From assembly GCA_025526995.1 (NCBI GenBank), contig JAHLKG010000007.1, positions 124,001 to 188,000 on the forward strand: a stretch of 64,000 bases of DNA, in the 5' to 3' direction. Under the pieces are notes generated by a model. The model did not search any database. It was not told where the DNA came from and saw nothing but the letters and a program-made list of their open reading frames with translations. The translations under genes were made by a program, and so were the position numbers. Shown here piece by piece: positions 43,543-54,856 of this stretch. Source of the stretch: Powellomyces hirtus (lineage: Eukaryota > Chytridiomycota > Chytridiomycetes > Spizellomycetales > Powellomycetaceae). Position 1 is the stretch's first letter, and each line of letters begins with the position of its first letter.

Positions 43543-46500
43543 ATGGGTGAAGGTGGTTTCTCGCATCGTTCGGGCTTGAAGCAGCAGAACAAGGGCTTCA
43601 AGTCTCGACACTCTACAAAAGGTCAAGTCAAGGCAAAGACAAAAGGTAGGCGCCAAAAGGACCAAAATACATGCTGTGCTTTTAGGCATTCGAAACCCTG
43701 CATTTAACAAAATGTGGCAATTTCAATAGGCAAAGTCGATGTCGCGACCTCCGTAAAGCACAAACACCAAACCGTCTCCCACAAAGCGGACCGCAAAAAC
43801 CAAGCCAAACTCGTCCAACAACGCAAACGACAAGACCTCATGCAGTCCAACCGGCTCTTCTCGGGCGTCGCTGGCGCTCCCAAAATCATCGCCATCATCC
43901 CGCTCTGCCCCGACGTTGATGCCCGCGCGATTGTGAAAGATCTGCACGATAGTGTTGGAACACAATGTGATTCGTACGACCAACCTACGATTCTGAATGT
44001 GGAGCGGTTTAAGCAGAAACTGCAGTTGGTGCCGTTGCGACGCAATTTGTTGGAGATTCTCGATGCGGTCAAGGTCGCGGACTTTATCATGTTTGTAGTG
44101 TCGGCCGAGGTGGAGGTGGATAGGTTTGGGGATTTGTGCTTGACGACGATCAAGGCTCAAGGTGTGCCATCCACTTTCGCCGCGGTGCAGGTATGTCCCA
44201 CCTCCAATCCTTCACCAGCGGGTCCGCACTGCTTTGTCGCTGACGCTCACATCACCTACAGCATTTAGAAAAGGTCCCGCCCAAAAAACAATCCGACATC
44301 CGGAAATCGCTCACGGCCTACATGGAGGACCACTTTCCTGAAGACTCCAAGCTGTTCCACCTGTCATCTGAAACAGAGGCGTTGGCTGCCCTGCGGTATA
44401 TCACGCAACAACGGCCCAAGCCCATTGTGTGGAGAGACCGCCATGCGTACATGTTGGGTGAAGATGTTCAGTTTGCGCCCAATGAGGGAGATGAGGTACC
44501 ATTCCCTACATCCTCCGCATGGGTCAACGCATCTGACTCTTGTCTTTTCTACAGACCACCGGAACTCTGCGAGTCAAAGGCTACGTTCGCGGCAACAACC
44601 TCTCAGCCAACCGCCTAGTCCACATTCCCGGCCACGGCGACTTTCAAATCAAAATGATCACCTCCCTGCCGACTGCTGCGGGGGCAACCCACATGGATAC
44701 TGATGAGAGCGTGCTAGATGTCCCCGTTCCGGAGCTGCAGGACTCGCTGGTTGCGGAAAACGAGGTGAATCCGATGGAGGGTGAACAGACGTGGCCGACA
44801 GAGGAGGAGTTGCAAGAGGCTGAAGGTACGGCTATGCAGAGTTCCCCGTGAAGCCCAACGTGTTTATTAATGCTTGTTTGTGTCTTAGAGCGCCTGCAGC
44901 GATTGGGTGCGGGCTCGAAAACCGAACCACCCAAGAAACCCAAACGTGTCCCGAAAGGCACCTCTGCCTACCAAGCCGCCTGGATCGTTGACGAAAACGA
45001 CGACGAGGAGGATGAAGATGACGTTGATGATGACGACGACGACGAATCCAACTCAAACATCATGGACGTGACCATGACCGATGCCGACGGCGTCGGCGCA
45101 CCCGTCGACTGGAACAGCATCGGACTCGGCCACATCACCAACGGTGGTGCCGAACGGCAAAGCGATGAAGAACCGTCAGATGAAGATGAATACGAAGACC
45201 TTGCAGAAGAGGAAGACGCTTCCGAAAAACCCGAAGCCTTCGACGCCACCTACGATGAAGCCGACGAAGCCGCCCAGTACAGCGCCTTCCTGTCCAAACA
45301 AGACGAAGCACGCGACGACCTCGAATTTCCCGATGAAGTCAACACGCCCAAGGATCCTGCGGCCCGCATCCGATTCCAGCGCTACAGGGGCCTCAAGAGC
45401 TTTAGAACGTCGCCTTGGGACCCGTATGAAAATTTACCCGTGGATTACTCGCGTATTTTCCAGTTTCAGAATTTCAAGAGGACGAGGAGAAGGGTGCTGG
45501 ATGGCCTGACCGAGGGGGGTGTCCTGCCGGGGACGAGGGTGACAGTTCATGTGAAGGATGTGCCACGTGCAGTTATTGGTATGTTGTCCGTGCACACAAT
45601 TCCGAAATTCTGCGCTTTACCCTGTCCCCCTCCACCATTCTATTGAACATGCATTGGTCCTAACGATTCTGCTATATGTGTGTTTAGACGAACGCGACCC
45701 CTCCCGCCCCTTTACCCTCTTCGCGCTCCTCCCACACGAGCACAAATTCTCCGTGCTCAATTTCACCGTCACCCGCAACACGAGCACCAACACGACCACG
45801 TCCTCGACGCTCCCAGCCTCCTCTTCCACGCCGCCGACCATCATCGACACTGCGCCCGTCAAATCCAAAGAACCCATGATTTTGCACTGCGGGTTCCGCC
45901 GCTACGTCGTCCAGCCCCTCTACTCGACCAACACCCGTGGCGGGTCGAATAATGTCCACAAGTTTGAGAGGTTCCTCCAGACTGGACGCTCCAGTATTGC
46001 CACCGTGTATGCCCCGATACAGTTTGGACCCGCGCCCGTGCTCATGTTTAGGTATAATCCGGGTGGCGTCGTGACCCAGTGGGATGCCGGTAAGTGGGGC
46101 GGGCGAAAAAAAGCATACAACCTTGTTCCCTCTCTTCCCCCCCCCCCCCCGCGGCTCTTTTCCCCCATGCTCACCCTTACTTTTCGTTTCCCGTCCCGCC
46201 AGACCACGCGCAACCGCTCCTCGCGCACGGCTCGGTCCTGGACCTCGACAGCACGCGGATCGCGGCCAAACGGGTGATCCTCACGGGGCACCCGTTCAAA
46301 GTGCACAAGCGCGGGGCAGTCATCCGCTACATGTTCTGGCACCCCGCCGACATCAACTACTTCAAGCCCGTGCAGCTCGTCACCAAACTCGGCCGCCAGG
46401 GCCATATCCGCGATACCCTCGGCACCCACGGCTACATGAAGTGTGTCTTTGATGGACCCCTCAAGGGCGAAGACACGGTCTGCATGTATCTCTATAAACG

Positions 46501-46567
46501 CGTGTATCCTAAATGGAATACACGCCTGTATAGCGAGGAATTCAAGGAGGTGCGGATGGAGATGTAG
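43543..46567 (+). CDS. TSR1: Ribosome biogenesis protein Tsr1 (40S maturation)
   Basis: Seven exons (43543-43645, 43730-44190, 44262-44495, 44555-44825, 44889-45578, 45688-46089, 46203-46567) give 841 aa. The N-terminus has HRSGLKQQNKGFKSRHSTKG, typical of Tsr1/Bms1. The GTPase-like domain follows (PKIIAIIPLCPDVDARAIVK, DFIMFVVSAEVEVDRFGDLC) without a P-loop, as in other Tsr1. Domain II carries LRVKGYVRGNNLSANRLVHI, then a long acidic stretch (DDEEDEDDVDDDDDDESN) and YRGLKSFRTSPWDPYENLP. The C-terminal domain has LHCGFRRYVVQPLYS, FLQTGRSSIATVYAPIQFGP, VILTGHPFKVHKRGAVIRYM and VYPKWNTRLYSEEF. Tsr1 binds pre-40S particles and blocks early initiation-factor joining. Confidence 0.96.
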
Positions 46568-47289
46568 CGGTGGGGAGTAGTGCGGGCTGGGGATTTGACA
46601 CGCGTGTAGCAATTTCTCAATTTGAACATAGTTGGTTCTGTACACACAAACTACTTTTTCTCTGTTTTTTTTTCTTTCTCTTTCTTTATGCAACTCACCG
46701 AAAGTTGTCCCCCAGTTCCCAGACCGCAAAAACCCAAACGGCAAAAAAGAAAACAAAAATTCGCCCTCGGCATTGGGGAACCAGCGTGCGCCCCCGCCCC
46801 CGCCTGCTCGCAAGGCCCCCCTCACAAACAGGGGTACGCATTCATTGTGCGGCGGGCGGGGGGGAACTCAATACGGCGAGACAAGATTCGCAACATCCGG
46901 CGAACCCCTGCACACCGCGTTTCTGAAGGTGGTTTTGTCCTCCTCGCCCGCGGCAAACACAAACAACGGGCAGAGCTCACGCAAAAATACATGTTGTGCT
47001 TTTTTTTTTTTTTTTTTCTTTTTTTTGCGCACCGGAACGGGGGACATGGGAGGGAGCAGTACATATTTCTCACCGACTTGCGCATTCCAGAGGAGATGAG
47101 AAAAAAAAAATCATATCATTACTATTATTATTATTAGCACGACCACCAACAAGCGGATATCGCCACGAACCACCGCAGCTACCGGCACGTGTTCTCTGGT
47201 TGCGAGTGTGTGAGTGTGCGGAAAAACACCCATCACCACAATCACTCACTCACAAACGGTGCGCGGGAAGACGTTTTTCTCATTGGGGG
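46568..47289. other. Convergent 3' region, TSR1 / SRE1, rich in homopolymers
   Basis: 720 bp with long T runs (about 46999-47017 and shorter ones), an A10 and an ATT/ATA stretch near 47120-47137. The plus-strand ORFs across it are shadows. No gene is supported. Confidence 0.5.
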
Positions 47290-50200
47290 CTAGTGGACAC
47301 CGACGACGCGTCTATAGACGGCGACAAATGTTTTGGCCGTGGGGACGTCCGTGTCTTTGACGAGGTGTTTGAGGAGGGTGCGCATGCGGTGGGCGCAGCG
47401 GAGGCGGGGTTGGGCAGCGTCGAGGGTTGTTGGGTCGTCGTGTTCGGGTCCGTTGTTGTTGGTGGTGAGGTTGAGCCCTTGCACGGCCCACGCGAGCGCG
47501 AGGAATTCGGTGGCGGCCGTCAAGAGGGTGGTGGTGGTGGGCGTGGGTTGTTTTTCGAGTGTGGTCGCCAGGGCACCCGCCAAGCGGGCAAAACTCGGGT
47601 GTGGGGATGTAGTAGTGCGTGTGGGTGTGTGTGTCGACGTCGTTGTCGTCGTCGTCGTTGCAGCAGCATACACGAGCAACGCCAAGGCGACCACACCCGT
47701 GATCCTGTTCTCGCGGACGAGGGTCGCCAGGACGCGGGTCGCATTCGCATTGCTGTTGCTGTCACTGTACAACGCCATAACAACCCACGCGGCACCGTGG
47801 GGCCCACTCCCCGCCGCACCCACGACGGTTCCCAGCACACCCGGCCCGTTGCGCACGCGACTCACACTCCCCACCACCTCGCTCGTGAGCACGACGCTCT
47901 GCACGCGCCGTTCCCCAACCGCATGTTCAAACGCCGCAAGGGGGTTGGACGCACGGGTCCACGCGCCGTCTCCCAACACCGCAGCCATGTCCGCGGGCGA
48001 GGACGAGGTGGGGACGAGGACGCCGCGGGCGTGACGCGCGAGGACGCCGTGGAGGAGGCGCGGGAGGGTGGGGTGCTGCGCTGCGAGGTGGGTCGCGAGG
48101 GCGGCGAGACGCTGGGCGCGCGGACGGTGGGGTGGTGAGTGGTGGAGGAGCGTGAGGGATTTGAGGGCGAGGAAGAGCCGGAGGGCGGGTGTAGAGTGTT
48201 TGTTTTCTGCACACAAAAAAAAAGCAGAATGATGAGTCATTGAGATGTGGAAGAGCGCGCCGGGGGGGGGGGGGGGGGGTCATGTCAATATGTCTTCTTA
48301 CCTCCTCTCAAGTCCGCCTCCAAGGTTCCCAGGGCGACAAGCCCGACCTCCTGATTCCAAATCCTATCCCGTCCGATCCACCACAGTGGTGCACACATGT
48401 ACGTTCCGGCCTGGGTGAGGACATCCCACCAGGTCACGGCGCGTGTTCGGTGGTCCAGGGTACACAGCTGTCGCCAGCGTTCGTCATACGCTACAGTCAG
48501 AGTTTTCTGCGCCTCATTCACCGCCTGGGCTATCCGTGTGGTTGCTGTGGTGGCCGTGTTTGTTTTGCGGCGGCCGACCCACGTGGTCAAACGTGCGAGT
48601 ACAATAATGAGAAAGACGAGTTTGGCGAGCGCATACACGAGCGGGAGTGCAGCCGCAAATGCCGAGAGATGTTGATTGGCGGGCGATGCGGGTGTATTGA
48701 AGACTTTGGTCGCGCCGTGCACGTGGTGGGCCACGTCCGAGAACGGAGACGGGGCCCATAACATACCGACGCACATGGTGCAGAGGACCATCATGCGCAT
48801 CGATTGCGCCGGGTCCGGGTCGCGTGGGGAAGCGGGTTCCGGGGAGGGGGAACCAGAGTTGGAGGATTCCGAAGAGTTGGGGATCCGGTCTTCGTGGGAT
48901 TGCTGCTGCTGGTGTTGATGTTGGAAGAGGAGCTCTTGTTGCTGCTGTTGTTGTTGGAGTTGCTGTTGTTGGGCGAAATGGAAATTCATTTGCTGCTGCT
49001 GGTCTTGTTGCAGCTGTTGAGGATCCTGCTGCAGCTGCATTTGGTGTCGCTGTTGCTGCTGCAGATCAAATTTTCTCAAAATTTCACCTCCACCCATACT
49101 CTCCAACATCCCCCTCAACATCCTATTCTCATCCACCACGTGCTGGTTGCTCGCCTTGAGATACAGAATGTACTCTGTGCTCTTCTTCAAGATGGTGGCC
49201 TTGTTCAACTTTTTAGCCGCAGGAACTCCATCAATCAGTTCCGCCTCCGCGTCATCTTCCGACGAGCTTTCCACATCATCCGCACGATTTCGTTTGCTGC
49301 CCTTGGCGTCCCTGATTTTGGGTCCGTTGAGGGCCGGGACCACGAGGCGGAGTTCGGTGATGCGGTCGTTGATGTTGTTTCTGTACCGGCGTTCAATCGC
49401 GTTGTGCGCGACTTTGCGTTGGTGTTTGATGATTTGGGCGGCGATAAAGTGCGTGGGTTGCGGGGGAGGTTTGGCGAGGCGGGGGAGAGCCATTTTGGTG
49501 GTTGTGGTTGTTGAAGAGAATTGATTGTCGGTAGGGAAGATTGAGGTCGTGGGCGGCATGGTCGATGTGTGAATGGTGTTGGCGGGGTTGGGGATGGAGA
49601 AAGGGGTTGAAGTAGTGGTGGTGGTGGTGGCGGTAGCACCTCCTTCGGCGGCAACGGGTGCATTGCCAAACGCGTACGTGAATGCGGATTGTGGGAGGAG
49701 TGGAGGCGAGATGGTGGCCACGCTGGCGTGGCTCGCTGGGGAATGGTCCATCGTCGTCGGCTGATAGGGAGGGAGGGTGTCGAGTTTCACGTCCGCGATC
49801 TGCTGCTGCTGCTGCTGGGTCTGTTCCATTGGCATGGTGGTTGAGGATGTTGACGTCGGAGGCGGGACACCATTGGTGGTGGTGTCGGCGGGCAGCGCGA
49901 CGGCCGGGAGCGACTCGGCGGGCCCGGTAGAAGACATGGGCGGGGGTTTGGGGTGCTCGCTGGTGATGGCGGTGGTGGTAACGTCGGTCGCTGGCTGAAT
50001 GGACGATGGGGCGAGCGAGTCGGACGGTTCGGGGCCCTGCACAGTGGGTGTGACTGGCTGATCCAGTTTCGACAACGATTTGGTCCTCGATTTTCGCCTC
50101 GCTTTAGCTCCATCCGCGGCACTTTCCCCATCCGCTCTTTTCGACGCTCTCTTTTTCTTTGTCTGCGCGCCATCCCCGTCCAACTGGTCTGCGGGCAGCA

Positions 50201-50792
50201 GAGGATCGATCGACGCTTTGCGTTTCGATTTCTTGGCGCGGGACTTGCCGGGTGGTGCGGCAGCAGCAGCATGCATGGCCGCAGTCGAGAGGTGCAGAGT
50301 GTCGACGCCCGGCATCGTGCCGTTGGGCGATGTGCTGGTGGGAAGGACATTATCGAGGATGTGGTCAGTGAGCATATTAAAATCAGTTTGGAGGTTGAGT
50401 GTGTCGAGGAACGAGAAGCCTGTTTGCGGGAGATGCGGGTTATGGATCTGCATGGGCATTGGCATTGGCATTGACATTGACATGGCGTCAGCGGAGGTTC
50501 CAGGGAGGGTGGTGTAAGTCGCGAATGGGTCCGGGTCCTGGATGGCGGGGAAAGAGCCATAGCCTCCAAACTGAGGGTGGGTTGTTGTTCCTGGTGTCAT
50601 TGTATTGTATCCCCACTGCTGTTGCGGGAGGGGCATCATTGGCATCATGTGGGGTTGCGGGGGCGGATAGGGTCGCCCAGCTGCAGCGGCTGCAGCAGCG
50701 GCGGCGGCGGCTGCAATGTGGTATTCGACAGGGTTGGTGGAGTGGGACGGGGTCTGTTGATGTTGGTTGTTGGCATTGGTATTGTTGTTGGT

Positions 50793-50825
<33 letters not shown>

Positions 50826-51026
50826 GCGGGCAGCGGAGGCGGCAGCGCGGGCGGCGGCGGCGGCGGCGGCTCCCGCCTGGAAACCGGCAAGGTAGGGGTC
50901 TACTTCGGCATCATCGTTTTGCTGTTGTTGTTGTTGCTGGGATTGTTGCTGTTGTTGTTGTTGGGTGGTGTGGGAAGCGAATTGGTGTGGTTGGTGTTGC
51001 TGGTACTGAGGAGGCAGAGCCTGCAT
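47290..51026 (-). CDS. SRE1: SREBP-type bHLH transcription factor with two membrane spans (Sre1)
   Basis: Two exons (51026-48302 and 48206-47290) give 1,213 aa. The N-terminal ~250 residues hold runs of Gln, Ala and Asn. The bHLH-zipper at ~525-645 has QRKVAHNAIERRYRNNINDR, with the Tyr that marks SREBPs (most bHLH proteins have Arg), then LNKATILKKSTEYILYLKA. Two hydrophobic segments follow at ~744-762 (MRMMVLCTMCVGMLW) and ~790-815 (LPLVYALAKLVFLIIVLARL), separated by a short lumenal loop, as in SREBPs. The ~400-residue C-terminal part matches the position of the Scap-binding region. In fungi Sre1 controls sterol synthesis and the low-oxygen response after release from the membrane. Its 95-nt intron contains a G18 run (minus strand C18). 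Confidence 0.93.
48262..48279 (+). repeat. G18 homopolymer inside the SRE1 intron
   Basis: Eighteen G on the plus strand, i.e. eighteen C in the SRE1 transcript, a few dozen bases before the acceptor's pyrimidine tract. Such runs are unstable and could vary between strains. Confidence 0.9.
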
Positions 51027-51884
51027 GGCGGGGGGGAAGCTGTGTGTCCGTGGTTGTCACGGTGAGAGGGGGGAGTTTGACAAGGGAATGCAGACCAGAC
51101 TAAGGGTGAGTGTTTGAATTTACTAGGAGACGCACAGACGGATTGAAAGAGGAGAGCGTTGAGAAAGAGTTGGGATAAGATTGACGGGCGCAGAGACGGG
51201 GCGAGTCTTCGTTGATATAAAGAACAGTTGTCGAAATCTCACACCTTTTCCTCACACCTTTTGGTCACACTTCTGATGGAGTGAAAGTGGGACGAACGAA
51301 CGAACGAACGAACGAACGGATGATGGGCTGATCCTACATCTAGCCATGGTCTAATTCGACAAAACGGCCAACACGCGACTTGAGAATTGAATTGAATTGA
51401 CTTGCTGACTAAATGACTGACTGAATGAATGATTGACTGATTGACTCAATAAAAGGCGCCTCTGTTGGGTGAGTGACAGATATGGGATGGATGGAGTGAT
51501 AGATATGGGATGCCCCCGCGCTCGAAAACGAACGGAAACCGTCAAGGCGCTTGGCTGCTTGCTGAAATGTTATGCGCCTGAAAAGACATGCGTTTGGTTT
51601 GTTGTGGGTTCTTCTTCATCCATTTTGATTGAACTCTTTCTTTCTTTCTTTCTCATTCTTTGCATTGCCTAGCAATAGGTCCCCCCATTCCCTTATCTAT
51701 CCATCCCATATTAACTTATACCACATCTAGTCCATTCCACATTCCCTATCACGTGATATTAAGGTTATCGCTACCAGACGCCCGGATGCATTATCACGTC
51801 AACTGGAGCAGCGCCAACGAACGCCTGGTTTGTCTGTCGCTGTCGGTCTTCCTTTTTTTTCTATTTATTTATTATCGATACGCA

Positions 51885-51916
<32 letters not shown>

Positions 51917-52001
51917 GCACCCGGACAGGAACACCAAATCACAAGCCACTTTCGGACGCTACGCCGGCCTTTTCCCTCCCCCTCCTCAATATTAAGAAGG
52001 A
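51027..52001. promoter_or_regulatory. Divergent promoter region SRE1 / NHA1-like, rich in microsatellites
   Basis: Just under 1 kb with (CGAA)6 at 51293-51318, TGACT/TGAAT-type repeats at 51403-51447, (TTTC)n near 51636-51652 and (CGT)10 at 51885-51915. CACGTG-type and palindromic sites such as ATCACGTGAT (51750-51759) are present. ATCACGTGAT is of the type bound by SREBPs and other bHLH factors; its role here is not shown. Confidence 0.55.
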
Positions 52002-54856
52002 ATGGTAGACGCCGACCTCTCCTTCTTCCACACCGAAGGTGATAACCCCATGCCCACTCCCCATGCCCACTCTTGCCTTCTCCCGCCCTTGACACCCACG
52101 GCTCTCTCACATTTCTCTGTTGTCCTGTCAAATAGTCAATGATGTCCATGCGGTGACGGCCCTTCTCGGAGGTTTCATCCTGATATTCGGTAAGAAGGCG
52201 CGGAAATCAAACCTTATCGTCCAACGTTCCCCTGTTTTCGAAACTTCTTTTGTCTTATTCTTCCGTCTGTGCTTCAACCGACTTTAGGTTTTGTATCGCT
52301 CATCATAAAAGAGCGGTTGTATCTCTCCGAGTCTTTGGTCGCTACCCTCATCGGAATTGCAATTGGTACTGCCCTCTCTTCCATTCCGACTCGTTCTCCC
52401 CACCGTCAACCCCAGCATTCATCATCCCTTTGAACCACCCTTGTAGGTCCAGTGGGGATCAAAATCCTCGACCCGGAACGATGGCCTGGCTCAACCCACA
52501 GAGTCACCCTGTACTTTACCGAAATTGTCATTGCCATCCAGGTCATGGCCGCTGCTATCGCTTTGCCGAAGCGGTTCTGGAGGGAACAGTGGGCGAGCCT
52601 CGCCTTGCTGTTGGGGCCCGTCATGATATGGATGTGGCTGATCTCGGCCCTTCTCATGTGGTTGATTCTGCGCGTCAGCTGGGCCGAGTCGCTGGTCCTT
52701 GCTGCCTGCCTAGCTCCCACAGATCCCGTAAGTTTTTCTCCCAACCCGAGACCCGCCTCGTTGTATCTGTCCATACAATGACTGACATTGTGCTCACCTG
52801 CTGCTGCAGATTCTGGCCAACTCGATCGTGACTGGACGCTTTGCGGACAAGTACATTTCTGTGCCGATCAGGAACCTACTGTCTGGAGAAAGTGCAGCCA
52901 ACGATGGTACATTTTTGAAATGCCCAGAACTCTTCAAGTTCAGAAATGTCTTGACATCATCGCTCACTTTTGTCCTTCTAGGACTGGCCATTCCTTTCTT
53001 CGAGTTGGGGCTGTTTCTTTTGTCATTCTCCCCCCAAAAGGCGTGGAGCATGTGGTTTTACCGCATCTGGCTGTAAGGAAACGAGTACCCTGTTTCCAGA
53101 CGTAGCCATAGCCCCGACTCGCTAACCTTTCTCCTTTCCCCTCTACAGATATGACGTTGGAGTAGCGGTGCTCTTTGGAATTGTTGTGGGGTACCTTTCC
53201 AAACTTGCGCTTCGAGCTTCGGAGAGGCGCAATTATATTGACAAGAGGAGTTTTCTCTCTGTCGAAATCGCTCTGGCGGTACGTGTTTCTGAGCACAGGA
53301 GAAGAATTCCAACGGTGAACCGTTTCACTAAACTTGACACCTTTTTTTGTCCCTCGGGTTGTTTCAATAGCTTTTTGTTCTCGGCCTTTCCTCTATGCTT
53401 CAGTTGGCGAGTTTCCTGGCTGTCTTTGTCACCGGTCTGGTCTTTGCATGGGACGGATGGTTCACCGAGGAAACCGTCGAAGCCCACGTCCAGGAAGTCG
53501 TCGACAATCTCATCAACTTGACCTTTTTCGTATACTTTGGTATGATTTGGAAAGCTCCGTGGTCTGCTTTCTCATTACCCCACACGTATCTGACTCTCGC
53601 GCCCCCGCTGTATCGTTGTGCTTCAGGCACCATCATCCCCTGGGACAAATTTACTGCCGTGCACTCCATTCCCATGCTCATTCTCTTCTGGGCCGCCCTC
53701 CTTGTCTTTCGCCGCCTCCCGTGTGTTCTCCTTCTGCATCACTACCTACCGCGGCCCGCCCTCCTCACCCGTCGCGAAGCGTACCTTGTGGGTCATTTTG
53801 GCCCGATTGGGGTGGGAGCGGTGTGGTACATTTGCTACGCGTTTGAACACCAGGTCGTGGGCGAAGAAGCCGTCACGCTCGTCATGTGGGTGGTCTGGTG
53901 CTCGGTCCTGGTGTACGGAATCACGGCCGTGCTTATGCACGGCTTGGTGAGGACCATCAGCGTAGTGAGAGTCTACAGTGGACGGTCGTTTAACGGCCGG
54001 ACGCTCAGTTTCACGGGTGGACCGGGAGTCGCTGCTTGGCCGCAGAATGTAGGTTTTACACTCTCTCGTTTTCCTGTCGTTCGTCACCTCTCATGTCCCT
54101 ACGCTCATTATTCGATTTAACTTTTTCTCATAACAGGTCCCTGTCGGAGCCGGGGCCATCTCGGGGCCCATCCTCTCCGCCGCCGACGTGGCCAACATCC
54201 ACGCCGGTCGGGGCCCCCAATCACCACCAGGGCTCGCGCTGGAAACCGTCCAAACCAACAGTTCCAACCGCCTCCACAACAACCTCGTCACCAACAGTAC
54301 CGAAACCATGACCGAAAACGGCATTCCCGGCGGCATCTTGGTCAAATCCGATCCGGGCGGTACGCCCATGTTCCGAACCACCACCATCAACTCCACCACA
54401 CTCGCCAACGGCGCAACGCCACTATTACCACCAGCACCACCCAGCGTCACCATTGTCACCCCTGAAGACTGCAGAAACATGGGCGGCGCGCCCTTTTCCA
54501 GAACCGACACCAACAGCTCTTACAGCATGCTCCCGCTCTACCGCACCCGTTCCCGCCGCGCGTCCATTGACGGGTCAACCATCTCCACCACCCACAGCAG
54601 ACACCTCAAAGCCGACGATGACGAGGAGGATGATTTCCATGATGTGATACACATTTCGCCACCGAGTCCGGTGCGGAATGGAGACGCAAACTATATTAAT
54701 CCCGGGGTAGCGCCATCACCACCACCACCACCGTCGAGTGAGGAAGCCGGCGAGTTGGGTATCCCTCCAGGGTCGGTCACCGAATGCCATGATGAAAATG
54801 GGGAACAAGTCTTGGTGGGCGTCGGAGTTAGGTTCAGACGGTTCGATACGCGGTGA
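52002..54856 (+). CDS. Na+(K+)/H+ antiporter, Nha1/Sod2 family
   Basis: Ten exons (52002-52038, 52136-52189, 52288-52365, 52447-52727, 52810-52906, 52982-53072, 53149-53278, 53371-53539, 53627-54048, 54137-54856) give 692 aa. Family landmarks: SESLVATLIGIAIGPVGIKI, LDPERWPG, ACLAPTDPILANSIVTGRFA (PTDP ends at residue 150), RNLLSGESAANDG (residue 182), VFAWDGWFTEETVEAHVQEV, then VDNLINLTFFVYFG. About twelve hydrophobic spans precede a ~250-residue polar cytoplasmic tail, as in plasma-membrane Nha1. The exporter would remove Na+ and K+ in exchange for H+. Residues 257-275 (LFVLGLSSMLQLASFLAVF) match the span that normally contains GSDDLLAxF, but Ala269 and Ser270 replace the Asp pair. Confidence 0.92.

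Noticed and set aside
46996..48138. 380-codon plus-strand ORF
   Set aside because: It is the reverse shadow of the SRE1 second exon, Gly/Arg/Val-rich only because of that exon's base composition.
47290..48240. Separate 316-aa minus-strand gene
   Set aside because: It joins in phase to the SREBP frame through a consensus intron (48207-48301) and matches the position of the SREBP C-terminal part.
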